The notes: generated by a model not told the origin, from the letters alone. Positions 1-9,187 are shown, counted from the stretch's first letter. The stretch is DNA of 37,164 nucleotides from Pseudorhodobacter antarcticus (GCF_900110135.1 NZ_FOCO01000031.1:1-37164), one strand, 5' to 3'. A program made the numbers and translations.

Positions 1-779
1 AGAGCCCCGTCAACAAGTTCCCATGAATAGGTGACGATCGAAAAGATCGTACCCGATGTGATCGTCAAATTGGCAGTCGCATACCAAAGGTTGAAGACCA
101 CCAATCCAAGGAGAACGACAAATATCGCACCGTAAACGATGGATTCCGTATCAGATATCCGCACTTCGATACGGCGCAACCGCGTCAGATGGGTTGATAG
201 GCTTTGTGATTTGCGTGTCTCAAGAATGCCAACCTGCCGCTCGGTCTGCTGATTAAGCTGGCCATTGAGCCTATAAAAACGATCATGCGACAGACTGTAT
301 ATTGCCAACATCGTCGCCACCGCGCTCGCCCCTGCCAGCGCCAACACGGGATCAAATATATATAGGACGATGACCGATATGATGACTTGGACAAGTGATG
401 TCATCGCCAACGGCAAGTCGGCCTCAAGAAAATCTGCCAACTCGCGTCCCATCCCCAGCCGAGCATTCAACGTCGACACAGGCAGGTTCGTCGCGCGCGC
501 AGCTTGGGTTTTCCCCATTTCAACACGTACAGTGCCGAAAACACGCGTATCATAGGCACGACGGATCACGCTGACTACAATCAGCACTGCTAGAACAGCC
601 ATCAACTGGAACAGCGCATCCGTATCATTGGCCAATAGCCCGTCGATCGCAAAACCGATGAAAAGCGGAACAAGTGCAGTAAGAGCAACCTCAATAAGGA
701 TCAGCAACCAAGTAAATGAAATGCGCCAGCGGAACGCCCGCAAAAGCGCCAGAACAGTCAGGGGGCCATTGTTCAACAT
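1..779 (-). CDS. ABC-type six-transmembrane-domain protein, partial (C-terminus off the window)
   Basis: Reading from the ATG at 779 to the window edge gives about 259 residues of a hydrophobic protein. It resembles the stand-alone ABC transporter six-transmembrane family (Pfam ABC_membrane_3 type). Membrane segments are visible at about residues 20-45, 57-75, 125-160 and 220-245, with a cytoplasmic-loop-like charged stretch (Arg/Glu/Gln-rich) between residues 165 and 215. No Walker A motif or other nucleotide-binding domain is seen in the visible part, but the end is missing. The ATG lies 9 bases after the RND stop codon, and an AGGA overlapping that stop can serve as ribosome site, so it is the third gene of the efflux operon. 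Role in efflux is inferred from position only. A conventional ABC exporter with its ATPase domain beyond the edge is possible but less likely, because this family is usually about 300 residues long. Confidence 0.75.
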   Translation of the reverse strand, partial: MLNNGPLTVLALLRAFRWRISFTWLLILIEVALTALVPLFIGFAIDGLLANDTDALFQLMAVLAVLIVVSVIRRAYDTRVFGTVRVEMGKTQAARATNLPVSTLNARLGMGRELADFLEADLPLAMTSLVQVIISVIVLYIFDPVLALAGASAVATMLAIYSLSHDRFYRLNGQLNQQTERQVGILETRKSQSLSTHLTRLRRIEVRISDTESIVYGAIFVVLLGLVVFNLWYATANLTITSGTIFSIVTYSWELVDGA

Positions 780-788
780 CACGATATC

Positions 789-3700
789 CTAGACCTCTGA
801 ATTTTGGGCTGTAGCCGCAACGTCGCCGGGAAACACCGCAGTGTGAATATCATCACCAATGGCGATTAAGACCGGAACTAGGATGAGCATCAGGGCTGTC
901 CCAAAAATCTCACCGAATGCCAGAGATGCGGCTGCTGGGATAAGGTATTGCGCCTGCTCAGACGTTTCAGTCAACAGAGGAAGAAGGCCAATAACTGTGG
1001 TCGCAGTGGTCAGGAAAATCGCCCTAAACCGTCCGATGCCAGCCTCGTGCAGCGCTGCGATCACGTCCATTCCTGACGTGCGATTTTGGTTGTAGCGGGT
1101 GATTAGCACCAGACTGTCATTCACCACCACACCGGTCAGCGCGAGCATGCCAAAGAACGAAAACAGCGATAAAGGCAGCCCCATGATCAGATGCCCAATC
1201 GCGGCCCCGACGAACCCGAATGGTATGATCGCAAGAATAATGAAGGGCTGCGAATAGGATTTCAGCGGCACCGCCATAAGCACGTATATAAGCACGGTGG
1301 CCAACAACAACGCCCGCAAAAGCCCACCCTGGATTTCTCCCATCTCTTCTAGTTCACCCCCAAAGGACACCTGAACGGATGGGTATTTCTGTGCAAGAAG
1401 CGGCACCATTTGCTCTGTCACGGCCTGGGCAACCTCCACCGGGGACACAACCGAGCGGTCAATGGCGGCGGCCACGGTGTTAACAGTTTGACCGTTCAAG
1501 CGGTGTTTCATACCTGCGACATAGCCGCCATTCACTTCGGCCACGGTTGTTAGCGGCACCCAAGCCCCGGTATCGCTGCGCAGTCGAGTTTGCAGTAAAT
1601 CGTCAACCGTATTGCGCGCAGGGCGGGCGTTCTGGACCAGCACTCGTATTTCTGAACTATCGCGGCGAATACGCTGCACTTCTGCGCCGCCAAACGCATA
1701 CCCGATCTGACTAGCAAGCGTTTCTGCGCTGAAACCAAGATTACGGGCCTCTGGGCGGATGTGTACGCGGAGTTCGGGCTGACCCCCCGCCATGGTGTCG
1801 CGGATATTACTGATCCCATCGATGCCAGCCAAAAAACTGCGCAGTTCGGTGCTGGCGGCGTGCAGCAGGTCGGGGTCTTTTGACAACAGTTGCAACTGAA
1901 ATCCACCACCCAGCGCCTCTGAGGCTGTAAATTCTAACTCAGTGACGCCTTCGATTTGACCAGTTCGCTTTTGCCATTCACGTGCGATGTCCACAGTCTC
2001 AACGCCTGGCCTTTCAATCACAGGGGACAGTTCGGCATAAATCTGTGCGCTTTCGGCACCCGAAATTATGACAAACACAGTGCTTATCGGCGGGGTATCT
2101 AACGCGGCACTTTTCTGCAGCTCTATGTTCAGTTCGTTGCCCAGATCCTCAATCCGCCGAACATTGTCACGGGTCAGTGAAAACGGGGCCCGCGAGTCCA
2201 TCTCCAAATTGACGGTAATAATTTGCCCAGGCACATCTGGGAAAAACACTGTTTTGATTGTGCCTTTTCCAATCAGGCCCAACCCAAGGAGGCCCGCAGC
2301 AAGAAACAGGACCAACACTGCATACCGATGACGTAGTGAGGCATGGAGTGCGGGCAGATAAAGGCTATCGCGCACCCAATTCAATCCTGCCTGCGCAGCG
2401 TTCTGCACTTTTGCCCAGCCCCGCGTCAGCAGATATCTGGGCTTTGCATCCAGTTGTGTATGCGCCAGATGGGCAGGTAGGATAAACTTGCTTTCTACGA
2501 GCGAAAAGATCAACGACAAGATCACGATCCCCGAGAAACCCGCCAGCACTTTGCCGAGTGGATTGTCGATCAGAAGCATTGGAAAGAAGGCTGCGATAGT
2601 GGTCAACACACCAAAGACAGTTGCAACCGCAACCTTGTTCACCCCGTTCTCGGTTCCAACGATGGGGTCTTTGGTCTTACGGCGTTCCTCGTATACGCTT
2701 TCACCGACCACAACGGCGTCATCAACAAGAATGCCAAGTGCGATGATCAGTCCAAACGTGGTGACGTCATTCAGCGAATAATCCACCCACTTGGTGCCGG
2801 CCACCGCCAGCGCCCCCATCACCGAGATGGGAATTCCCATCGCAACCCAAAAAGCCAAGCGAACATTCAGGAAAATCGATAGGACAAGCAGGACTAGTAG
2901 CAACCCCTGCACCCCGTTCGAGGTCAGTAGGCTTAAACGATCTGAGATATAGCTGGCGCTGTCCCCCCAGACGGTAGCCTGAATGCCGGACGGCAATTGT
3001 GGGGCAAAGTCTGCTACGACGCGATTCACCACTTTGGAAATTTCCAGCAGGTTCTCTTTTTGCCCGATCAGGATTTCCATGCCAACGGTGGCATCACCAT
3101 TCAGGCGAAACAGAAAATCACCATCCACAAATGTATCCGTGATCGTGGCAATATCGCTTAGCGGCACGGTTGAACCATCTGCACGCACAACCGCCGGCAG
3201 CTTTGCATAGTCCGCAGCATACCGAGCCCGGTCATCAGCACGCAGGTAGATATTGCCACCCGCTGTACGCAGGGTTCCCGCCTGAAAATCTAGAGAGTTC
3301 GCCTGAATGGCACTAACGACATCCGAAACCGTCAAGTTAAGCTGGCGAAGACGTTCCGGTAAAACCTCAATACGCATCTCACGCGGGATCAGCCCCCAGA
3401 TGTTAAGACGTGACAGTTCCGGTTGGGACAATAGACTTTCCTTCAACCGCCTTGCCAGCGTCTGAAGCGTTGCAGGGTCAGTATCACCGTGCAAGTTCAC
3501 GTAAAGTGCTGGGAAATCAAATCCCGCAGCGTCAATCACAGGTCGACGCACATTGGCTGGCAGACCCGTTACCGCATCAATACGCAAGCGCACTTGATCC
3601 AGCAGACGTTGTAGATCTTGCCCACCTGCGCGGCGAACACTGATAAACGAAGTACTGTCGCCAGATCGCGAAGTTACACTGCGAACACCTTCCAGACCTT

Positions 3701-3917
3701 CTAGGGCCTGTTCGATCTTTCGCGTGACAAGTTCGTCGACCTGCTCGGCGGGTGCGCCGTTGTATTCAGTCGTGATCTGGATGCTGTCGGGCGGAATACG
3801 GGGGAAACCTTCGATCCGTATCGTAAAGGCAGTCATAACGCCCAGAAAGAGGATCAGCGCCATCATTAAGTTCGCTGCAACTGGGTTGCGAATGAACCAT
3901 CCGGTCATTGCGTGCAT
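789..3917 (-). CDS. RND-family efflux pump, inner-membrane permease subunit
   Basis: A full-length 1042-residue RND permease (AcrB/MMPL superfamily). It exports small molecules across the envelope using the proton gradient, with a periplasmic adaptor and an outer-membrane channel. The first membrane helix (about residues 13-33) is followed by a large periplasmic domain, then helices from about 333 onward, a second periplasmic domain and a C-terminal helix block. The proton-relay pair is visible as Asp399-Asp400 in the segment GILVDDAVVV. The second-half helix that normally carries the relay lysine reads GVVVNDSLVL (Asn933-Asp934), so the AcrB-type lysine is absent; this is a feature of one branch of RND pumps. 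The start ATG lies 3 bases after the stop of the adaptor gene, so the two are co-translated. No outer-membrane factor is encoded in the window. Substrate cannot be predicted. Confidence 0.93.
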   Translation of the reverse strand: MHAMTGWFIRNPVAANLMMALILFLGVMTAFTIRIEGFPRIPPDSIQITTEYNGAPAEQVDELVTRKIEQALEGLEGVRSVTSRSGDSTSFISVRRAGGQDLQRLLDQVRLRIDAVTGLPANVRRPVIDAAGFDFPALYVNLHGDTDPATLQTLARRLKESLLSQPELSRLNIWGLIPREMRIEVLPERLRQLNLTVSDVVSAIQANSLDFQAGTLRTAGGNIYLRADDRARYAADYAKLPAVVRADGSTVPLSDIATITDTFVDGDFLFRLNGDATVGMEILIGQKENLLEISKVVNRVVADFAPQLPSGIQATVWGDSASYISDRLSLLTSNGVQGLLLVLLVLSIFLNVRLAFWVAMGIPISVMGALAVAGTKWVDYSLNDVTTFGLIIALGILVDDAVVVGESVYEERRKTKDPIVGTENGVNKVAVATVFGVLTTIAAFFPMLLIDNPLGKVLAGFSGIVILSLIFSLVESKFILPAHLAHTQLDAKPRYLLTRGWAKVQNAAQAGLNWVRDSLYLPALHASLRHRYAVLVLFLAAGLLGLGLIGKGTIKTVFFPDVPGQIITVNLEMDSRAPFSLTRDNVRRIEDLGNELNIELQKSAALDTPPISTVFVIISGAESAQIYAELSPVIERPGVETVDIAREWQKRTGQIEGVTELEFTASEALGGGFQLQLLSKDPDLLHAASTELRSFLAGIDGISNIRDTMAGGQPELRVHIRPEARNLGFSAETLASQIGYAFGGAEVQRIRRDSSEIRVLVQNARPARNTVDDLLQTRLRSDTGAWVPLTTVAEVNGGYVAGMKHRLNGQTVNTVAAAIDRSVVSPVEVAQAVTEQMVPLLAQKYPSVQVSFGGELEEMGEIQGGLLRALLLATVLIYVLMAVPLKSYSQPFIILAIIPFGFVGAAIGHLIMGLPLSLFSFFGMLALTGVVVNDSLVLITRYNQNRTSGMDVIAALHEAGIGRFRAIFLTTATTVIGLLPLLTETSEQAQYLIPAAASLAFGEIFGTALMLILVPVLIAIGDDIHTAVFPGDVAATAQNSEV

Positions 3918-3920
3918 AGC

Positions 3921-5072
3921 TCAATCCTCCTGGCGATGTGGTGCGACACGCTGGCCGGGCAGGAACGACGCCAGCGGCGTGATAGCGACGCGCTGCCTAT
4001 GACCACCTAAAGGTGCTGCGATCACAATCTGGTCGTTGAGCCGGAAGTGTATATCGGGGGCAAGACGCATCAGCTGGTCATTTTGATCAACAAACCACAC
4101 GTGCCCAGTTCTGGTCAGCGCGGTGTCTGGAATACTCAGCGTGTCTTTGAGAACCCGTCCAGTCAGAAGCACCCGCAGGAAGTCACCTGACAAAATAGGT
4201 TGGTCGTTGGTTTCGCTCACTTCAATAAATACGCGGTATTGGCGGGTGTTTTGATCAAGAAAACCACCACCTTGCCTGACGATAGCTGTCCCCATCGGCG
4301 TACCGACAGTATCTACAAGTTGCACAACTTGCGCGGCAATTGGGTGATCCAACAAGGCCCAGCTTTCACGTGACAATTCAACGGTCATTTCAAACTGCTT
4401 ATCATCCACCAACTTCAACAACGGCTCACCTGCGGTCACAGTTTGGCCCAGACTGATCAGCCGCTCCGTGATGAAACCTGAAAATGGCGCGGTGATAGTA
4501 GTATCAGCAAGCTGCTGCTGTGCTGCGCGAAGCTGTGCATCAGCAGAAGCCACCTGGTGTTCAGCGATTCTAAGCTCCGGTATATGTAAGGCTAGGTCAT
4601 TGGGTGCGCGCGCACTGTCACGCTCAAACTGAAGCCGTGAGATAGTTGTTTTGTTTTCGGCTTGCAGCATAGCAAACCGCGCCTCTGCCAACGACAGCTC
4701 CGCTGCAGCTACTGCCGTGTCATACTGGGTGGTTTCTATCTGGAATAAGACAGCGCCAGCGGGAACCTGCACTCCTGCAAGAGCAGCCTCGCGCACCTCT
4801 ACAATCCTGCCACCAACAGCGGGCCGGATGTCAGCTGACCAGCGAGGACGTACTTCGGCAAAAGTTTCAACCGATGCGGTAACATCGCTGACAGCCAAGT
4901 CCCTGACAGAAACGATTTGCAGCGCAGGTGGAGCGTTGGCTTGCGTGACGTCAGCCGTATCCTCTGTCAAAGCCAGAATGGTTCCAACAATCACTAGCAA
5001 CGCCACTGAAAGCATTATCCAAATCCCGCGCCGCATGTACGCTTTCCTATTTCGTTTGATTTGGTCGGCCAT
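3921..5072 (-). CDS. RND efflux periplasmic adaptor (membrane-fusion protein)
   Basis: 383 residues of the HlyD/AcrA-type adaptor family, which links an RND permease to an outer-membrane channel. A single N-terminal membrane anchor (about residues 17-36, hydrophobic after a basic start) is followed by a lipoyl-like segment (about residues 85-115, with Gly and Val typical of a biotinyl-lipoyl fold). Next come an alpha-helical hairpin (about residues 118-195, rich in Ala, Glu and Gln) and a second lipoyl half around ITAPFSGFITERLISLG, then beta-barrel domains. It is the first gene of the operon. An AGGA about 9 bases upstream of the ATG supports the start at 5072. The upstream region shared with the divergent TetR gene holds a perfect palindrome, so the pump is probably repressed by that regulator. 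Confidence 0.92.
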   Translation of the reverse strand: MADQIKRNRKAYMRRGIWIMLSVALLVIVGTILALTEDTADVTQANAPPALQIVSVRDLAVSDVTASVETFAEVRPRWSADIRPAVGGRIVEVREAALAGVQVPAGAVLFQIETTQYDTAVAAAELSLAEARFAMLQAENKTTISRLQFERDSARAPNDLALHIPELRIAEHQVASADAQLRAAQQQLADTTITAPFSGFITERLISLGQTVTAGEPLLKLVDDKQFEMTVELSRESWALLDHPIAAQVVQLVDTVGTPMGTAIVRQGGGFLDQNTRQYRVFIEVSETNDQPILSGDFLRVLLTGRVLKDTLSIPDTALTRTGHVWFVDQNDQLMRLAPDIHFRLNDQIVIAAPLGGHRQRVAITPLASFLPGQRVAPHRQED

Positions 5073-5144
5073 TTCTTTTTTCCTACTTCACATGCTGCGT
5101 GGTCCGCCTTACTTCTAACTTAAAAGTAGATAGAACATGCGAAC

Positions 5145-5156
5145 GAACGATCGTTC
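5145..5156. promoter_or_regulatory. Candidate TetR operator, perfect 12-bp palindrome
   Basis: GAACGATCGTTC is a perfect palindrome lying between the divergent adaptor gene (start 5072) and the TetR gene (start 5186). A partial extra GAAC repeat lies directly on its left (GAACGAAC from 5141). TetR-family repressors usually bind such palindromes between themselves and a divergent efflux operon, so this is the obvious site. Clear -35/-10 boxes could not be assigned around it. Confidence 0.55.
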
Positions 5157-5185
5157 ACCGTGCAATTAGCCCTAGAAATATAAAT

Positions 5186-5800
5186 ATGCAAGAGCCCCTA
5201 GTCGAAACAAAACGCGACAAAGAACTAAAGTCTCGCCGCGCTCATATACTTGAGGCGGCGCTAATGAGTTTCCTTGAAAAAGGGTACCACCAGACCGGTG
5301 TCCGTGATATTGCGAAACGCGCAGGTGTGAGTTTAGGCAATCTTTACAACCACTTCAGCGGAAAACATGCCGTTTTGGCAGAAATCGCTGCCCTAGAGCG
5401 CGAAGAGTTGCAGCCGTTCCTCTCCTATTTGAGGAATGATGTGGCACCATTGGAAGTTCTTGAAGGTTTTGTGCGCAACTATCTCATCCACCTTTCCGCA
5501 CCAGAGAACGTGATTCTCAGCCTTGAGATCGCTAGCGAAGCTGTGCGGAAGCCTGACATCGCCAAAATGTTCTTGGAAAACCAAAATGCTTTGCTTGATG
5601 CATTGGCATCCCTTTTGACACGTGGGGTAAAAGAAGGTTGCTTCCGTTCGTTGCCTGACACGCGAGGAGCAGCGAGTTTGATCCTAGACGCGATGGAAGG
5701 CAAAGCTTTAAGGGCAACTTTGCAGACCGATAAAACTACAATTGGTCACGCAGAGCTTTGGGACTTCATCAAAAATGCAGTGACTAATCCACCTGACTAA
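5186..5800 (+). CDS. TetR-family transcriptional regulator of the efflux operon
   Basis: 204 residues when started at the ATG at 5186; an in-frame extension to 5099 would run through the operator region and is unlikely. The N-terminal TetR DNA-binding domain spans about residues 15-62, with the helix-turn-helix in TGVRDIAKRAGVSLGNLYNH followed by the typical Phe-Lys-His stretch. The rest is an all-helical ligand-binding and dimerisation domain without recognisable specificity. It is divergent from the adaptor-RND-membrane-protein operon with about 110 bases between starts and a perfect palindrome in that gap. The likely role is local repression of the pump and itself, relieved by a pump substrate (inference from arrangement). 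Its base composition, like the pump's, is visibly more AT-rich than that of the genes after about 8.1 kb. Confidence 0.9.
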   Translation: MQEPLVETKRDKELKSRRAHILEAALMSFLEKGYHQTGVRDIAKRAGVSLGNLYNHFSGKHAVLAEIAALEREELQPFLSYLRNDVAPLEVLEGFVRNYLIHLSAPENVILSLEIASEAVRKPDIAKMFLENQNALLDALASLLTRGVKEGCFRSLPDTRGAASLILDAMEGKALRATLQTDKTTIGHAELWDFIKNAVTNPPD

Positions 5801-6179
5801 CCGAGTTGAGCTTTCCAAGCTGCGGCGTTTTTGTCATCTAACCCAGGTTATACTGCACTGAATTTTTTTGAGCTAGGTGAAGCGGAGTTTTGTTGACGTT
5901 GCACCATCATGCATTTTGGGCTCACTTCCGCCATTAGATCGGTCGCAGCATTATTTAGTTTTACCCCTCAATGAACGGCAGCTTTCGCAGGGCGGCCCTT
6001 GAGACCGCGCAAACGCAGCGAAGGTCCGGTTTCCGCCCTTCACATCGATTTTCCGGGGCTGACCCGTCAGCAGATATCGACGTTAAGCACTTCTGCCTGG
6101 CTAATCAATCTGCCACCTCCCTGTTGTCATAGGTCAGTGCAACTGGCATCAATCTCTGATCCCAACCGAAACGCACGCC
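5801..6179. other. Gene-poor spacer between tetR and the DUF6880 gene
   Basis: About 380 bases without a convincing gene. Just after the tetR stop there is a short inverted repeat AGCTT-TCC-AAGCT (5809-5821) followed a few bases later by a run of T, a weak candidate terminator. The segment from about 5970 to 6060 changes abruptly to higher GC and contains a short open stretch beginning ATGAACGGCAGC; I could not support it as coding. It may be a remnant of an older insertion. No tRNA or promoter could be assigned with confidence. Confidence 0.4.
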
Positions 6180-7688
6180 ATGGCCCGAAAACCAACACTC
6201 AGGCTTGAACATCTTGCCTCCCTCGGCGCGGAAAAGCTCACGGCCCTTGTGCTGGAGGAAGCCGCCGGCAATGCTGGCTTCAAACGGCGGCTCAATGCCG
6301 CACTTGCGGGGCAATCCGGGCCGGAGGCCATCGCGAAACTGATTGATCGGCGGCTGGCTGGGCTGGAACGTGCGCGCAGCTTCATTGATTGGGACAAGAT
6401 CCGCCCGTTCCGCGATGATCTGAAGGGGCTGCTGGGGAGTATTCTGGGCGAACTCGGGCCCGTAGATCCGGCGCTGGCAGCAGACCGGTTGCTACGTTTC
6501 ATCGCCACGCATGGGCAGGTTTTTGAGCGGATCGACGATTCCTCTGGCCATGTGCAGGATGTCTATCACGCGGCCATCGAGGGGTTGGGCGTTGTCGCCG
6601 GGACGCTGTCTGAACCGGATGGCGATGCGTTGCCCGGTCTTGTCATGGCGCGGCTAGGGGATACCGAACACGGCTATCTGACTCAAGTTGCGGCGCAAGT
6701 TGTGCTACATCTCTCGCGCCCGGCGTTGACCCGTTGGGATAGTGACCTGGCCGAACAGATCGTCGAACGTCATCTCGCCGAGGCCGGGCAGCGCGCCGGC
6801 GGGCAATGGTTTTATTCGATGACCAGCCAATGGCGCGAGATCCGGCAGGCAATAGCCGGTTCCCTTGGCGACCTGGATCAGTTGATCGGGCTTGAGATGG
6901 AAAAGCCCGAACGGCTGCGCGAAACGCTCGGGATTGCCGCGCAACTTCTGGAGGCGGGCAGGGCGGAGGAAGCGCTTGACTGGGTGCGCAGAGGCCCCGG
7001 AATTACCCCAAGGGTTCCGGGCGCGGACGACGATGCCGAGGACGATCCAGCCGTGCTGCAGGTTGGCCTGGAGGCGCGGATTCTGACTGCGCTTGGCCGC
7101 AAGCAAGAGGCGGGCACTGTGCTCTGGTCACGATTTGCAGAAACCCTGTCACCCGATTTGCTGCGGCAGCATCTGAAATCCCTGCCGGATTTCGAGGATA
7201 TCGAGGCCGAGGAGCGGGCGTTGACCATGGCTGCGGGGCATCCCAAAGCAATGGTGGCGCTGCGCTTTTTCCTCGCGTGGGCGCGGCTGGATCTCGCCGC
7301 GCAGCTGATCATCGCGCGGCATGGGCTTTGGGATGGCCGAGACTGGCATGTTCTGCCGGAGGTTGCGGATCTGCTGCAGCATGACCATCCGCTTGCCGCC
7401 TCGATCCTCTACCGCGCGCTGCTGGACGACATTCTGGCCCGGGCCAGATCCAAGGCCTATCCGCATGGCGCGAAATATCTGCGGCTGCTGGAGGGTCTTG
7501 CCGTGTCAGCGGATGCTGATCCAGCGCGACCTGACGGCATGACATTGCATACGGCATACCGCGAAAAGCTGCGTGCCGATCACGGCCGGAAGGCGGGATT
7601 TTGGTCTTTGGTGGATGGAAAGCTGCCGTCCGCCGCACCGGAGCCCGTATTCGGGCGGCGGCCGCGCTGGATCTCTACGGGCGATTGA
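6180..7688 (+). CDS. DUF6880 family protein
   Basis: 502 residues, apparently complete, starting MARKPTLRLEHLASLGAEKL. The N-terminal pattern (a short basic start, LASLGAEKLTALVLEEAAGN, then RARSFIDWDKIRPFRDDL) and the middle FERIDDSSGHVQDVYHAA match what I remember of the DUF6880 family of alphaproteobacteria. The protein is almost entirely helical and rich in Ala, Leu, Arg and Glu, with repeated two-helix units between about residues 230 and 440 that look like a TPR-like solenoid. There are no membrane segments, signal peptide or catalytic motif. The biochemical role is unknown; a scaffold or interaction role is only suggested by the solenoid look. It stands alone between two spacers, with no operon partner, and its GC-rich codon use contrasts with the AT-richer efflux genes to its left. 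Confidence 0.75.
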   Translation: MARKPTLRLEHLASLGAEKLTALVLEEAAGNAGFKRRLNAALAGQSGPEAIAKLIDRRLAGLERARSFIDWDKIRPFRDDLKGLLGSILGELGPVDPALAADRLLRFIATHGQVFERIDDSSGHVQDVYHAAIEGLGVVAGTLSEPDGDALPGLVMARLGDTEHGYLTQVAAQVVLHLSRPALTRWDSDLAEQIVERHLAEAGQRAGGQWFYSMTSQWREIRQAIAGSLGDLDQLIGLEMEKPERLRETLGIAAQLLEAGRAEEALDWVRRGPGITPRVPGADDDAEDDPAVLQVGLEARILTALGRKQEAGTVLWSRFAETLSPDLLRQHLKSLPDFEDIEAEERALTMAAGHPKAMVALRFFLAWARLDLAAQLIIARHGLWDGRDWHVLPEVADLLQHDHPLAASILYRALLDDILARARSKAYPHGAKYLRLLEGLAVSADADPARPDGMTLHTAYREKLRADHGRKAGFWSLVDGKLPSAAPEPVFGRRPRWISTGD

Positions 7689-7861
7689 ACAGGCAGTGGG
7701 CTGATCTGACAATGGGAGGACTGATTGACGCTGTCTTTGGATTGGAAAGCGCAAAGGGCGGGATCGTCCGCAGATCGGACTCCAGCGCTGATCAAAGCAA
7801 GGGTCTACGGCCCATCCTTTTGTTCAGTTTTTTTAAAGACTTCTTGTTAAAGTGATGAAAT

Positions 7862-8080
7862 TCAATAGGATAAGGAAAGGTATTCGTTTCTAATTGCGAG
7901 CATCATACAAAGGTAAGTATTTATGAAGTCGAGCTCCCGCAACCAACGCTTTCTACAATGCATGGCCACCATGAGCATGTCGCCCTTGCGCTGGTCGCCT
8001 ATATCCGGAATAGTAAGGTGTGCCTCACTTGGCGCACAAAACTGTAGCACTGCGAATATCGCCGCAGTCAAAAGATACAT
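7862..8080 (-). CDS. Small hypothetical ORF with a signal-peptide-like start (doubtful)
   Basis: A 72-residue ORF starting MYLLTAAIFAVLQFCAPSEA, which looks like a short secretory signal with a possible cleavage after SEA. It then has two Cys residues and a basic middle. No clear ribosome site precedes the ATG, but the ATG directly abuts a perfect inverted repeat at 8081-8100. It may be a small secreted protein, the 5' part of a decayed gene, or chance. I do not recognise a family. Confidence 0.22.
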   Translation of the reverse strand: MYLLTAAIFAVLQFCAPSEAHLTIPDIGDQRKGDMLMVAMHCRKRWLRELDFINTYLCMMLAIRNEYLSLSY

Positions 8081-8100
8081 GATTTCAAATGGTTGAAATC
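8081..8100. repeat. Perfect 8-bp inverted repeat with 4-nt loop
   Basis: GATTTCAAATGGTTGAAATC has arms GATTTCAA and TTGAAATC around ATGG. It lies just downstream of pyrC and directly upstream of the doubtful small minus-strand ORF. It has no T-run and so is not a typical terminator; it could be an operator or a small hairpin. Confidence 0.5.
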
Positions 8101-8146
8101 CTCGACGTTTTCACTCCGGCGGGGATATTTAAGACCAAATGATGTG

Positions 8147-9187
8147 TCAGCCGTCTACATGCCAATGCACGGGAAAGCCGGGGTTGAAAACGGTGACCGG
8201 GCCTGCTTCGGTCAGGATTTTTTCGGGCCACTGTGCCGGGCCGCCTTTGGTCAGGGTCATTGTGCCCTCATTCACGGGCAGGCGGTAAAACGCTGGTCCG
8301 TTTCGGGACGCAAACGCCTCCAACTGGTTCAGCGCGCCTTCTTCTTCAAACACATGCGCCAACAGGGGCATGGTGTTGGTCGCGGTAAAACAACCTGCGC
8401 AGCCGCAAGCCATTTCTTTCAACGCGTCCACATGGGGGGCGGAATCGGTGCCAAGAAAAAAGGTCGCATCCCCCGACGTGGCCGCCGCGCGCAGCGCCAA
8501 GCGATGGGATTCGCGTTTGGCCACGGGCAGGCAATAGTAATGCGGTTTGATACCGCCCGCGAGGATGTGGTTGCGGTTGATGATCAAATGATGCGTCGTG
8601 ATGGTTGCGGCCAGGTCTGGGCCGCCTGCGCGGGCATAATCGACTCCTTGCGATGTGGTGATATGTTCCATCACCACGCGCAAGCCGGGGGTTGCCCGGC
8701 GCATCGGGTCCAGCACTGTGTCGATAAACACCGCTTCACGGTCGAAAATATCGACCTCATGCGTGGTCACTTCGCCATGCACGCACAAGGGCAGGCCAAT
8801 CTGGGCCATTTTTTCCAATACAGGGCGCACTTTGTCAAAATCACGCACGCCGGAATAGGAATTGGTGGTGGCCCCCGCGGGATACAGCTTGACCGATTTC
8901 ACAAGGCCGGACGCAGCGGCGGCGGCCACATCATCGGGGTCGGTGGTTTCGGTCAGATACAACACCATCAAGGGTTCAAAGGCCATCCCAGCGGGCAGGG
9001 CGGCCATGATGCGGGCATGATAAGCGCGCGCATCGGCAAAGGTCACCACGGGCGGCACCAGATTTGGCATCACAATGGCGCGGGCAAAATGCCGGGCGGT
9101 TTCGGGCAAGATGCCGTGCAGCATCGCGCCATCGCGCAAATGCAGGTGCCAATCATCGGGGCGGCGAATGGTGATGCTGTGTGTCAT
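8147..9187 (-). CDS. pyrC: Dihydroorotase (class II, PyrC)
   Basis: 346 residues, the normal length of the E. coli-type dihydroorotase. The enzyme catalyses reversible cyclisation of N-carbamoyl-aspartate to dihydroorotate, the third step of de novo pyrimidine synthesis, in the cytosol. The metal-binding residues are all visible: His14 and His16 in DWHLHLRDG, the carbamylated Lys100 in [12 protein letters not shown], His137 in CVHGEV, His175 in VMEHITT and the catalytic Asp248 in LGTDSAPH. The flexible-loop Thr residues (TTNS) are kept. The ATG at 9187 gives the expected N-terminus. It is followed on the same strand, 70 bases upstream, by the hydrolase-like gene, but nothing ties that gene to pyrimidine synthesis. 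Confidence 0.96.
   Translation of the reverse strand: MTHSITIRRPDDWHLHLRDGAMLHGILPETARHFARAIVMPNLVPPVVTFADARAYHARIMAALPAGMAFEPLMVLYLTETTDPDDVAAAAASGLVKSVKLYPAGATTNSYSGVRDFDKVRPVLEKMAQIGLPLCVHGEVTTHEVDIFDREAVFIDTVLDPMRRATPGLRVVMEHITTSQGVDYARAGGPDLAATITTHHLIINRNHILAGGIKPHYYCLPVAKRESHRLALRAAATSGDATFFLGTDSAPHVDALKEMACGCAGCFTATNTMPLLAHVFEEEGALNQLEAFASRNGPAFYRLPVNEGTMTLTKGGPAQWPEKILTEAGPVTVFNPGFPVHWHVDG

Larger units (their letters stand above)
7689..8146. other. Spacer between the DUF6880 gene and pyrC
   Basis: About 460 bases. Apart from the doubtful small ORF at 7862-8080 and the inverted repeat at 8081-8100 nothing is supported. The part 7820-8080 is AT-rich and marks the border between the accessory left end and the GC-rich segment that begins with pyrC. 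Confidence 0.4.

Noticed and set aside
5801-6179. Possible tRNA or attachment site at the left accessory border
   Set aside because: No T-loop or cloverleaf could be built; no tRNA was found in any spacer of the window.
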